This document shows, piece after piece, positions 25,209 through 35,100 of a DNA stretch of 64,000 bases. The position numbers and the translations under genes were made by a program. The DNA comes from Actinoplanes couchii (lineage in GTDB: Bacteria > Actinomycetota > Actinomycetes > Mycobacteriales > Micromonosporaceae). The stretch spans positions 1-64,000 of the forward strand of contig NZ_BOMG01000092.1 of the NCBI RefSeq assembly GCF_016862075.1. The letters are read 5' to 3'. Positions within the stretch are counted from its first letter, which is position 1; each line of letters starts with the position of its first letter. Below the pieces are notes generated by a model. That model was not told where the DNA came from, ran no database searches, and saw only the letters and a program-made list of their open reading frames with translations.

Positions 25209-28013
25209 ATGACCGCACCCCCTGAACCCCGTAGCCGCCGATGGACCGGACTCGCCATGGCCGGGGCGGTCGCGCTCGGATCAGGCGTCCTCGCCGTAGC
25301 GGCCGCCGGAACCGCCGAAGCCGCACCCGCCGGGCAGGCGGCCGCCGGAGCAGCGCCCGTCGGCGCGGGCAGCTACACCGAGACGCTGCCGGCCGGGGCG
25401 AAACTGCCGTCCGGCTGTGGCTCGATCTCGACGAATCCCCGGGAGAACGTCACCGCGAACGCACCCGCCGGAGCGGTGCCGACCAACGACTGGTGGTCGT
25501 CGCTGCTGTTCAAGAAGGGCGACGACTGCAACTTCTCCCAGCCGCTGTACGCCCACCCGGTCGCGTACCGCCCGACGGCCACCGGACTGGGCTTCTCGTA
25601 CGAGCAGACGCCCGCGATCAGCGGCAGCCCCACCGGACTCGGCGAGTATCACTACCCGTACGCGCAAAAAGTGGTCGTGGGTGTGTCGGGTTTGAACGCG
25701 CCGAAGGCGCTCGTCGACAACTGGACCGATTGGACCGTCACGCCGTCGTGGAGTGACGGCACCCGCACGCTGAAGGCCACTGTCGGACACGGCCTGCCCC
25801 TGACGTACTTCCAGTCGACCGGCGGCGACGCGCTGCTGACCGTGACCGGACCGCCGACGGCGTGGTCCAACACCGGTAACCGGCTCGGTTTCTCGATCGC
25901 CGGTCAGGACTACGTGGCGTGGGCGCCGACCGGGGCGACCTGGACCGCGAGCGGCAACACCTTCCGGTCCACGCTGGCCGGCAAGGGGTACTTCACGGTC
26001 GGCGTGTTGCCGACGACGACCGCGGACAGCACCGCCGACAAGATCGCCCTGGCCGACTCGTGGAACCCGTTCGCGCACAACCACGTGACCGGAACCCGGG
26101 TCTCCTACTCCTACAACCAGGGATCAGGAACGGTCAACACGACGTACGGGTTCACCACCACCGCACGTGAGGGCAGCGGCTCGGGCACGGTGATCGCGCT
26201 CTACCCGCACCAGTGGCGCTATCTGACCGGTTCCACCCCGGCCACCCGGACGTACGTCTCGCCCCGCGGCCGGATGAAGATCGTGACGGGCGACCGGTTC
26301 CAGACGTCGATGAAGTACACCGGTGTGCTGCCGGAGATCCCGGCGGTCGCCGACAACACCGGCGCTGACCTGGCCACGGTCACCGGCTATCTGAACGCCG
26401 AGCTCGGCAACCCCGCCGATTTCCGGGGCGATGACACGTACTGGACGGGCAAGGGTCTGGGTCGTGCCGCGCGGATCGCGGAGATCGCCGACCAGCTGGA
26501 TCTGACGACCGTCCGCGACTCCGCGCTGAACGTCATCCGGACGCGGATCACCGACTGGTTCACCGCTTCTTCCGGGAAGTCGTCGCGAGTTTTCTACTAC
26601 GACCGCAACTGGGGCACGCTGATCGGCTATCCCGCGTCGTATGCCTCCGACGAGGATCTCAACGACCATCACTTCCACTACGGTTATTACATCGCCGCCG
26701 CCGCGACCCTGGCCAAGTTCGATCCGGCCTGGGCGAGCACCGGCCAGTACGGCGGCATGGTCGACCTGCTGATCCGGGACGCCAACAACTACGACCGCAC
26801 CGACACCCGGTTCCCGTACCTGCGTGACTTCGACATCTACGCCGGTCACGACTGGGCGTCCGGGCACGGCGCGTTCGGCGCGGGCAACAACCAGGAGTCG
26901 TCGTCGGAGGGGCAGAACTTCGCCAACGCGCTGATCCAGTGGGGTCAGGCGACCGGGAACACGGCGGTCCGGGACGCCGGGATCTGGCTGCACACCACCC
27001 AGGCCGCGGCGATCAACGAGTACTGGTTCGACGTCACCGGCGAGAACTTCCCCAGCCAGTGGGGGCACAACTACGCGGCGATCGTGTGGGGTTCCGGCGG
27101 GGCGTACGCCACCTGGTTCAGTGGCGAGCACGCGCTGGTCGTCGGGATCAACATGCTGCCGATGACCGGTGGTCAGCTCTACCTCGGCGACCACCCGCAG
27201 TCGGTACGGGACACGTACGCCGAGCTGGTCCGTAACAACGGTGGTGAACCGCAGCAGTGGCGGGACATGCACTGGCAGTACCTGGCCCTCGGCGACGGGG
27301 ACGCGGCGCTGGCGAAGTTCCGGGCCAGTGGCGGCAACTACACGTCCGAGGAGGGTGAGAGCAAAGCCCACACCTTCCACTGGATCCGTAACCTGGCAGC
27401 GCTCGGCACCGTCGACAAGACCGTCACCGCCAACCATCCCCTGGCGAAGGTGTTCGTCAAGAACGGTGTCCGGACGTACGTCGCCTCGAACATCACCGGC
27501 AGCCCCCTGACCGTGACGTTCTCCGACGGCCGCACGCTCGCGGTGGCCGCCGGGAAGACCGCCACCACCGGTGGTCTGACCTGGAGCGGCGGCAACGCCG
27601 GAAGCTCCTCCCCCACCCCGGACACATGCCTGCTGTCCCAGGGCCGCACGGCAACCGCGTCCTCCGTCGAGAACGCCGACCACCCGGCGTCCAACGCGGT
27701 CGACGGCAACGCGGCCACCCGCTGGTCCAGCGCGTTCGCCGACCCGCAGTGGCTACAGGTGGACCTGGGTTCCGCGCGGAACCTGAGCCGGGCCGAGCTG
27801 GTGTGGGAGGCCGCGTACGCCACCGCGTACACCATCCAGACCTCGACGAACGGAACCACCTGGACCACCGCCGCCACGGTGACCGCCGGTGACGGTGGCA
27901 CCGACACGGTGACCCTGAGCGGAAACGCCCGCTACGTCCGGATCAACGGCACGACCCGGGCGACGCCGTACGGCTACTCGCTCTTCGAATTCCGCGTCTA
28001 CGGAGCGTGCTGA
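25209..28013 (+). CDS. Secreted GH81 endo-beta-1,3-glucanase with C-terminal F5/8 (CBM32-like) domain
   Basis: The 934-aa protein has a signal peptide (WTGLAMAGAVALGSGVLAVAAA, then AEAAPA), a GH81 catalytic region of about 700 residues and a discoidin/CBM32 domain at about 800-934 (ASSVENADHPASNAVDGNAA to FEFRVYGAC). GH81 features include VPTNDWWSSLLF near the start and NNQESSSEGQNF, which carries the conserved glutamates. The enzyme cleaves laminarin or fungal beta-1,3-glucan outside the cell. GGAGG precedes the ATG. It is monocistronic, with its own promoter, operator and a very strong terminator. Confidence 0.93.
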   Translation: MTAPPEPRSRRWTGLAMAGAVALGSGVLAVAAAGTAEAAPAGQAAAGAAPVGAGSYTETLPAGAKLPSGCGSISTNPRENVTANAPAGAVPTNDWWSSLLFKKGDDCNFSQPLYAHPVAYRPTATGLGFSYEQTPAISGSPTGLGEYHYPYAQKVVVGVSGLNAPKALVDNWTDWTVTPSWSDGTRTLKATVGHGLPLTYFQSTGGDALLTVTGPPTAWSNTGNRLGFSIAGQDYVAWAPTGATWTASGNTFRSTLAGKGYFTVGVLPTTTADSTADKIALADSWNPFAHNHVTGTRVSYSYNQGSGTVNTTYGFTTTAREGSGSGTVIALYPHQWRYLTGSTPATRTYVSPRGRMKIVTGDRFQTSMKYTGVLPEIPAVADNTGADLATVTGYLNAELGNPADFRGDDTYWTGKGLGRAARIAEIADQLDLTTVRDSALNVIRTRITDWFTASSGKSSRVFYYDRNWGTLIGYPASYASDEDLNDHHFHYGYYIAAAATLAKFDPAWASTGQYGGMVDLLIRDANNYDRTDTRFPYLRDFDIYAGHDWASGHGAFGAGNNQESSSEGQNFANALIQWGQATGNTAVRDAGIWLHTTQAAAINEYWFDVTGENFPSQWGHNYAAIVWGSGGAYATWFSGEHALVVGINMLPMTGGQLYLGDHPQSVRDTYAELVRNNGGEPQQWRDMHWQYLALGDGDAALAKFRASGGNYTSEEGESKAHTFHWIRNLAALGTVDKTVTANHPLAKVFVKNGVRTYVASNITGSPLTVTFSDGRTLAVAAGKTATTGGLTWSGGNAGSSSPTPDTCLLSQGRTATASSVENADHPASNAVDGNAATRWSSAFADPQWLQVDLGSARNLSRAELVWEAAYATAYTIQTSTNGTTWTTAATVTAGDGGTDTVTLSGNARYVRINGTTRATPYGYSLFEFRVYGAC

Positions 28014-28023
28014 GCTGTTGAAA

Positions 28024-28065
28024 CACCACACCTGTCTGTCGGGTTGCCGACAGACAGGTGTGGTG
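28024..28065 (+). terminator. GH81 terminator
   Basis: A perfect 19-bp stem (starting CACCACACCTGTCTG) closes on a GTTG loop, 10 bp after the GH81 stop. There is no U-tract, which is common in actinomycetes. Confidence 0.9.
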
Positions 28066-28125
28066 AACATCTGCGCGGAGCTGCCGACAGGCAAGGCAGT
28101 TCCGAATCGCAGAGGGGTTCTCCTG

Positions 28126-28332
28126 ATGAGAAGCAGTCGTACGAGGCCGGGCCTGATGACGCTGCGCACCACCGTCATTCTCACCATCTCCGTCGTGGCC
28201 GGAGGTGTGGTCGGCGGGCTGACCTACGTCTCCGGTGAGAACGTGTCGAAGTCACTGCTCGCCGGGCTGGCCACCGTTCCCGCCGGGGTGGCGTTCCTGC
28301 ACTCGATCATTCAGCCCGGCCAGTCCCAGTGA
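28126..28332 (+). CDS. Small two-span membrane protein
   Basis: This 68-aa product has two hydrophobic stretches (TTVILTISVVAGGVVGGLTYV and LLAGLATVPAGVAFLHSII). AGAGGGG precedes the ATG. A longer frame would begin inside the terminator stem, so I reject it. The family is unknown; the gene is plausible because of its ribosome site and membrane profile. Confidence 0.55.
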   Translation: MRSSRTRPGLMTLRTTVILTISVVAGGVVGGLTYVSGENVSKSLLAGLATVPAGVAFLHSIIQPGQSQ

Positions 28333-28362
28333 TCGGCGGGCCGGGCCGTCGTTGATCGGGAC

Positions 28363-28893
28363 ATGCACCTGTTGACCACAGTGTTCCTGTCCCTGGCCGC
28401 GACCCTCGTGCCGCCCGCCGCACCGTCCCGGCTCACCCTGACCGCCGACGCCGTCGGAACCGTCGCCGTCGGCGGTCCGGCGGCACGGATGCGGGCCGAG
28501 GTGAGCGCCCGATTCGGGAGGCCCACCCGGGTACGGGGCCTGACGCCGTGCGAGCTGGCCGGCCCGACGGACGTCAAGGAACGCGCCTTCACCTGGAAGA
28601 ACCTGACCGTCACGGTGGCGTCGAAGGCGGGCGCCCCGGAGACGGTCGCCGCGTGGAGTGTCACGCCGGGCCGTCTGTCACCACGGTTGGACATGCCCTA
28701 CGGGGTGGGCACGACGACGACCGTACCGAAGGCGCTGTCCTTGATCCCCGCGGCCACCGGCAAGTACGACGAGGTGTTCGGCTTCTACGCCATCCGCACC
28801 CCGTCCGCCCCGGACCTCCTGTGGACCAGCGACAACCGCGACGGTTCCGGCCCGGTGACCCGAATCGCCGCCCACCCCACTTTCTGCGAGTGA
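28363..28893 (+). CDS. Secreted hypothetical protein
   Basis: The 176-aa product begins with a signal peptide (LLTTVFLSLAATLVPPAAPS). A domain of about 150 residues follows, with two cysteines (CELAG near the middle and the C-terminal FCE). No family is recognised. It is probably exported and stands alone. Confidence 0.6.
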   Translation: MHLLTTVFLSLAATLVPPAAPSRLTLTADAVGTVAVGGPAARMRAEVSARFGRPTRVRGLTPCELAGPTDVKERAFTWKNLTVTVASKAGAPETVAAWSVTPGRLSPRLDMPYGVGTTTTVPKALSLIPAATGKYDEVFGFYAIRTPSAPDLLWTSDNRDGSGPVTRIAAHPTFCE

Positions 28894-29018
28894 CAACCTC
28901 CGGGTCTCCCCGTGTGGGTCAGCGTCCGTAAACGGGTTGTCCCGATGGGCGGAAACGGACACGATCAGCGCCATGGCAACACCTGAACCAAGCGTGGCCG
29001 AAGCGGCCGGAGGCGGGC

Positions 29019-29492
29019 ATGGCTGAGGCGCCGGTTGCGGTGTTCGATGTGGATGGGGTTGTTGCTGATGTTCGGCATCGGCTTCGGTTTGTTGCTGGGC
29101 GGCCCAAGAACTGGATCGGGTTCTTTGCCGCCGCTCACCGGGATCCGGTGCTTGATGACGGGGTCGCTCTGGTTCGGGAGTATGCGGTCGGTCATCGGAT
29201 CGTCTGGCTGACCGGGCGGCCGGAACGACTGCGGCGGGTCACCGAGAAGTGGTTCGCCGATCACGGGCTGCCCGCGGGGACGCTGCTGATGCGGCCGGAT
29301 CACGACCGGCGGCCCGCCCGGGACTACAAGCTCGGGCAGTTGCGGAAGCTGGGATCCGTCGCGGTGGTCGTCGACGACGATCCGGCGGTGGTGAGAACCC
29401 TCGAGAAAGAGGGCTTTCCGGTACGCCTGGCCGACTGGGTGGGCTACCAGAAATCGCTGCGTGAAGCCCAGGAGCGTGACGGCCGCACCTGA
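29019..29492 (+). CDS. HAD-superfamily phosphatase
   Basis: The 157-aa protein shows HAD motif I (VFDVDGVVAD), motif II (WLTGRPE), and later DYKLGQL and VVVDDDPAVV for motifs III-IV. Size and motif spacing resemble the phosphatase domain of polynucleotide-kinase-type and related small HAD enzymes. The substrate is unknown. It is followed 15 bp later by an SDR on the same strand. Confidence 0.8.
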   Translation: MAEAPVAVFDVDGVVADVRHRLRFVAGRPKNWIGFFAAAHRDPVLDDGVALVREYAVGHRIVWLTGRPERLRRVTEKWFADHGLPAGTLLMRPDHDRRPARDYKLGQLRKLGSVAVVVDDDPAVVRTLEKEGFPVRLADWVGYQKSLREAQERDGRT

Positions 29493-29507
29493 GGGTAACC
29501 AGCGGGA

Positions 29508-30416
29508 ATGAGCCGAACCGTGCTGATCACCGGAGCGTCGAGTGGGATCGGCCGGGCCACCGCGCTGGCCTTCGCCGCCGAACGAACCCACGGCGCAACG
29601 AGGCTGATCCTGGTCTCCCGCAGCGCCGAAGCCCTCGCCGACGTGGCCCGTGAGTGCCGCGACCGGGGCGCCGACGTGCTGGTGGCGCCGGCCGACATCA
29701 CCGACCCGGACGCTGTCGGCACGCTGGCGGAGCACCGGATCGACGTGTGGGTGGAGGCGGTGGCCGTCGGGGTCGCCGGTCCGCTCGGTTCGGAGCCGGT
29801 GGCCGAGCTGCGCCGGCTGGTGGAGGTGAACGTCTTCGGAACCGCCCTGTGCGCGCGGGCCGCGATGGGCGTCTTCCGGCGGCAGGAGCACGGCACACTG
29901 ATCATCGTCGGGTCGCTGTTGTCGCTGTTCCCGAACCCGATGATCCCGCTGTACTCGATGTCGAAGTTCGCCATCCGCGGGCTGGCGCTCAATCTTCAGC
30001 AGGAGGTGGCCCGCCACCGCCGGATCAAGGTCTGTCTGGTGTTGCCGGGGCCGGTCGACACCCCGTTTTTTGTACGGGCGGCCAACCACACCGGCCGCCG
30101 GCTGCGGGCCATTCCTCCCGCCTACGCGCCGGAGCGCCTGGCCGCCACCATCGTCGGGTGCGCGCGCCGGCCACGCCGTCAGGTCACCACGGGGGTGGTC
30201 GGGCATCTGGCGCTTGTCGCGCACCGGATCGCGCCGCACGCCACCGAGACCGCTGTGGCGTGGTGGAGCGCGACGTTGCTGACCGGACCGCAGCCGGCGG
30301 CTTCCGGGCCGGGGGCGCTGTTCGAGCCTCCGTCGTCGGGCGCGGTGCACGGCGGTCACCGGCGCGGGCGGTTGCGGCGCCGGTTCGGTCAGTGGCTGGG
30401 CCGGGCCGGAACCTGA
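29508..30416 (+). CDS. Short-chain dehydrogenase/reductase
   Basis: This 302-aa SDR has TGASSGIG, and the catalytic Tyr and Lys are in YSMSK. The usual NNAG is replaced by VEAVAVGVAG. The extended C-terminal part is Arg-rich. It lies 15 bp after the HAD gene, so cotranscription is likely. Its end overlaps, in antisense, a fragment of a GGDEF gene and a 15-bp repeat array. Confidence 0.8.
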   Translation: MSRTVLITGASSGIGRATALAFAAERTHGATRLILVSRSAEALADVARECRDRGADVLVAPADITDPDAVGTLAEHRIDVWVEAVAVGVAGPLGSEPVAELRRLVEVNVFGTALCARAAMGVFRRQEHGTLIIVGSLLSLFPNPMIPLYSMSKFAIRGLALNLQQEVARHRRIKVCLVLPGPVDTPFFVRAANHTGRRLRAIPPAYAPERLAATIVGCARRPRRQVTTGVVGHLALVAHRIAPHATETAVAWWSATLLTGPQPAASGPGALFEPPSSGAVHGGHRRGRLRRRFGQWLGRAGT

Positions 30417-30587
30417 AGGGCCGGCGCCTGACGGGCCGGGGTCTGACGGGCCGGGGTCTGACGGGCCGGGGTCTGACGGGCCACCCGGTCCCGGCCACCG
30501 TGTTCGGCGTCGTACAGCGCGGTGTCGGCGGCTTTCAGCCCGCGCCGGTGCACCTCGGCGACGATCTCGGCGATCTGGGTGAGTGCA
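30389..30587 (-). pseudogene. Fragment of a GGDEF diguanylate cyclase C-terminus
   Basis: A minus-strand frame reads QIAEIVAEVHRRGLKAAD, then TALYDAEHGGRDRVAR, which is the last helix-strand signature of GGDEF domains (compare ARADERLYAAKHAGRNRV in the cyclase at 3.3 kb). It continues into four to five QTPAR-like pentapeptide repeats and a stop at 30389. An in-frame TGA lies directly upstream and no GGDEF core is present. It is a gene remnant. Confidence 0.75.
30413..30486. repeat. 15-bp tandem array over the SDR stop
   Basis: CTGACGGGCCGGGGT repeats about four times from 30428. A diverged unit at 30413 contains the SDR stop codon. On the other strand the array encodes QTPAR repeats of the GGDEF remnant. 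Confidence 0.9.
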
Positions 30588-30669
30588 CGTCAGGAGCGTA
30601 TCCAGGCCCGCCGGGGCCCCGCTGGTGTTCGCTGACGGTGAACGGGGGAAGATCGGCGCGGGGTCCGGA

Positions 30670-30690
30670 GTTGAGCGTGACGTACTCAAC
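30670..30690. promoter_or_regulatory. HAIR-like HspR box upstream of lon
   Basis: GTTGAGC-N7-ACTCAAC matches the HspR inverted repeat CTTGAGT-N7-ACTCAAG at most positions, with the exact 7-bp spacer. It lies 18 bp upstream of the lon start. In Streptomyces, lon belongs to the HspR heat-shock regulon. Confidence 0.75.
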
Positions 30691-30708
30691 TTCCCGGAGG
30701 TAACCACA

Positions 30709-33012
<2,304 letters not shown>

Positions 33013-33020
33013 TCGGAGTC

Positions 33021-33054
33021 GCCGGGGACACCCGTGGTCACGGGTGTCCCCGGC
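33021..33054. terminator. Bidirectional terminator between lon and the esterase operon
   Basis: A 16-bp perfect stem (starting GCCGGGGACACCCGTG) with a two-base centre lies between two convergent genes. It is 8 bp after the lon stop and 4 bp from the esterase stop. Confidence 0.9.
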
Positions 33055-33058
33055 GCTG

Positions 33059-34078
33059 TCACGAAGCGAGCGCGGCGGAGACGAACGGCTGGAGCTTGGT
33101 CGCCAGGACCTGGTGGCCGTAGTCGTTCGGGTGGGTGCCGTCGCCGCTCATCGTGGCGCCGTCCCACCAGCCCGTGGTGTCGACGTAGCTGACCTTGGCG
33201 TCACCGGCGGCCTGCCTGTCGAGCACGGACTGACGCGTTTCGGCGGCCCACGATCCCTTGAAGATCCGTAGCGCCAGGATGCGGGCGTTCGGGTTCTTCT
33301 CGCGGACGATCCGGAGCAGGTTCGTGTACCCCGTACGGAAATCGGCGCTGTTGACTCCATGTCCCGAGTCGTTGGTGCCGATGTTGACGACGACCACGGC
33401 CGGTTGATAGCGCCCGAAGTTCCAGTCCAGCGACCCGTCCTGGAAACCGAGCTTGGTGTACCGGTTCTCCAGCCCGTAACAGCGGATGCCCCGGGTGCTC
33501 TGCGCGGCGGTGAGTTCGCGCAGGCAGGCGCCGCTGAGCGCGATCTGGGTGTGTGACGTCTTCAGGTTCTCCCCGATGAGCCACGGGTACGCCGACAGGG
33601 ACATGTTCGTCGCCGTGTACCCGGCGGTGATCGAGTCGCCGACGAACTCGACGCCCTTCGCCGGGGCGGCCAGCTTGTACGTGCTCTGCCCGGAACCCAG
33701 CGCGAGCCCCTGGAAGATCGCGTCCCCGGTGTAGCTGCCGGCCACGATCCGGTACGACACCAGCAGCGTGTGGTTCCCGTTCGCCAGTGGCGTCGGGGTC
33801 AGGTTGACGGTGCCGCTGACGTTCGACTTCTTCTGGTACGCCCCGCCGTCGATGCTGTACCAGAACTCGATGGCGTTGCGCTGTTTGAGCGCGACGGTGG
33901 TGCCGGTGAACCCGACCCGCAGGTAGGCGCCGGCCCACTGCGGGACGTAGGTGCTGCTCCATCGTCCGACGTACTCGATGTTGGGGTCGGTGGGTTCGCC
34001 GGCCGCGAGGGCGGGCGCCGGGACCGCGAGCACGCCCAGGGTGAGCAGCAGCGCGGTGAGAATCGTCCGGATGCGCAT
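33059..34078 (-). CDS. Secreted SGNH esterase, CE2-like (acetylxylan esterase)
   Basis: The 339-aa protein has a signal peptide (TILTALLLTLGVLAVPAPALA), an N-terminal beta-sandwich domain of about 125 residues and an SGNH hydrolase domain. In the latter, EFVGDSITAGY carries the Ser, GTNDS block III and DGTHPNDYGH the His. This two-domain order is that of carbohydrate esterase family 2, which deacetylates xylan or glucomannan oligosaccharides. It is the second gene of an operon, starting 8 bp after the CE12-like gene, with AGGAG in the gap. Confidence 0.85.
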   Translation of the reverse strand: MRIRTILTALLLTLGVLAVPAPALAAGEPTDPNIEYVGRWSSTYVPQWAGAYLRVGFTGTTVALKQRNAIEFWYSIDGGAYQKKSNVSGTVNLTPTPLANGNHTLLVSYRIVAGSYTGDAIFQGLALGSGQSTYKLAAPAKGVEFVGDSITAGYTATNMSLSAYPWLIGENLKTSHTQIALSGACLRELTAAQSTRGIRCYGLENRYTKLGFQDGSLDWNFGRYQPAVVVVNIGTNDSGHGVNSADFRTGYTNLLRIVREKNPNARILALRIFKGSWAAETRQSVLDRQAAGDAKVSYVDTTGWWDGATMSGDGTHPNDYGHQVLATKLQPFVSAALAS

Positions 34079-34086
34079 GGCTGCTC

Positions 34087-34920
34087 CTAGAGGAGGTAGG
34101 CGGCGAGGGGGATGTTCTGGCTGCGCAGCGCCCCGGTGATCAGGCGGGCGATCTGCAGCGCGCCGTACGCCTCGAAGTGCGTGTGGTCGGCGCAGAAGTA
34201 CTGCCCGACGAGCCCGGAGTTGTAGTCGCCGTTGTTCGGGCACAGCTTGACCGCGTTGTAGTGGTTCACGCTGAGTGTCTGCAGGTCGATCAGCGGCGAC
34301 CCGGTGGCGGAGGCGGCGGCCTGCGTCTGGGTGACGAAGCCGCGGTTCTTGACCGCGGTGCTGCCCGAGCAGGTGATCGCGGCGACCGCGGTGAGCAGCA
34401 CCGGGTTGGCGCCCTTGGCCTTCGCGGTGTTCGCCATGTAGGTCATCAGCGACTGGTAGCGGCTGGTGCCGACGTGCCGCGGGCAGGTGGCCGAGCCGTC
34501 GTTGATGCCGAACTGGATGAACAGGTAGTCACCGGCCTTGATGCCGTTGAGCACCTGCTGCCAGCGCGACGAGTAGGCGGTCGAGCTGAGCACGCACTCA
34601 CCGTCGGAGCCGATGGTGGAGGTGACGTTGCCCTCGTAGAGCCAGGTCTGGATGCTGCGGCCGCCGATGGCCAGGTTGTTGACCACGACGTCGGAGTTGA
34701 ACAGCGGGTCGAACTGGGCGCCCCAGCCGACCGGGCAGGTGGTGCCCGAGCTGGGGTTGGCCACCGTCGAGTCACCGGCGATCCAGACCGTGGTGGTGGC
34801 TGCTGCTGCAGCGGCGTTCGCGGGTTTCACACCGCAGTCGGGCAGGTCTGCGATCGCCGGCGCGGCGAGCAGGGTGGGCACCGCGAGTGCGGTGGCGAGG
34901 AGCAGGCGAAGCAGGCGCAT
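34087..34920 (-). CDS. Secreted SGNH esterase, rhamnogalacturonan acetylesterase-like (CE12)
   Basis: The 277-aa product starts with a signal peptide (LLRLLLATALAVPTLLAAPAIA). SGNH blocks follow: WIAGDSTVAN (Ser), IGGRS, QFGINDGS (Asn) and CADHTHFEAYGA (Asp-His), the layout of CE12 pectin/xylan acetyl esterases. TGGAGG precedes the ATG. It is first in a two-gene operon with the CE2-like esterase, suggesting joint deacetylation of a plant wall polymer. Confidence 0.87.
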   Translation of the reverse strand: MRLLRLLLATALAVPTLLAAPAIADLPDCGVKPANAAAAAATTTVWIAGDSTVANPSSGTTCPVGWGAQFDPLFNSDVVVNNLAIGGRSIQTWLYEGNVTSTIGSDGECVLSSTAYSSRWQQVLNGIKAGDYLFIQFGINDGSATCPRHVGTSRYQSLMTYMANTAKAKGANPVLLTAVAAITCSGSTAVKNRGFVTQTQAAASATGSPLIDLQTLSVNHYNAVKLCPNNGDYNSGLVGQYFCADHTHFEAYGALQIARLITGALRSQNIPLAAYLL

Positions 34921-35100
34921 GGGGCCTCCAGGGGGGATTCGCGGCTGCGACATTCCGGATATTTCGGGGATGGAACGTTTCACAGTCGCCTGTTACCGCG
35001 AGATTAAGCATCGACAAACATCGAAGTCAAGGAGGCCTTCCGCGTTGCCGTACGGCGACGACCGTAAGGTGGAAGGGTTGGCTACGGTGGTGAAGAGAGT

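Noticed and set aside
28018..28125. Longer start for the small membrane protein
   Set aside because: That start would lie inside the 19-bp GH81 terminator stem; ATG 28126 has a suitable AGAGGGG upstream.
30583..30708. N-terminal extension of Lon by 42 residues
   Set aside because: It would run through the HAIR box and lacks Lon similarity; the GTG at 30709 has a GGAGG site.
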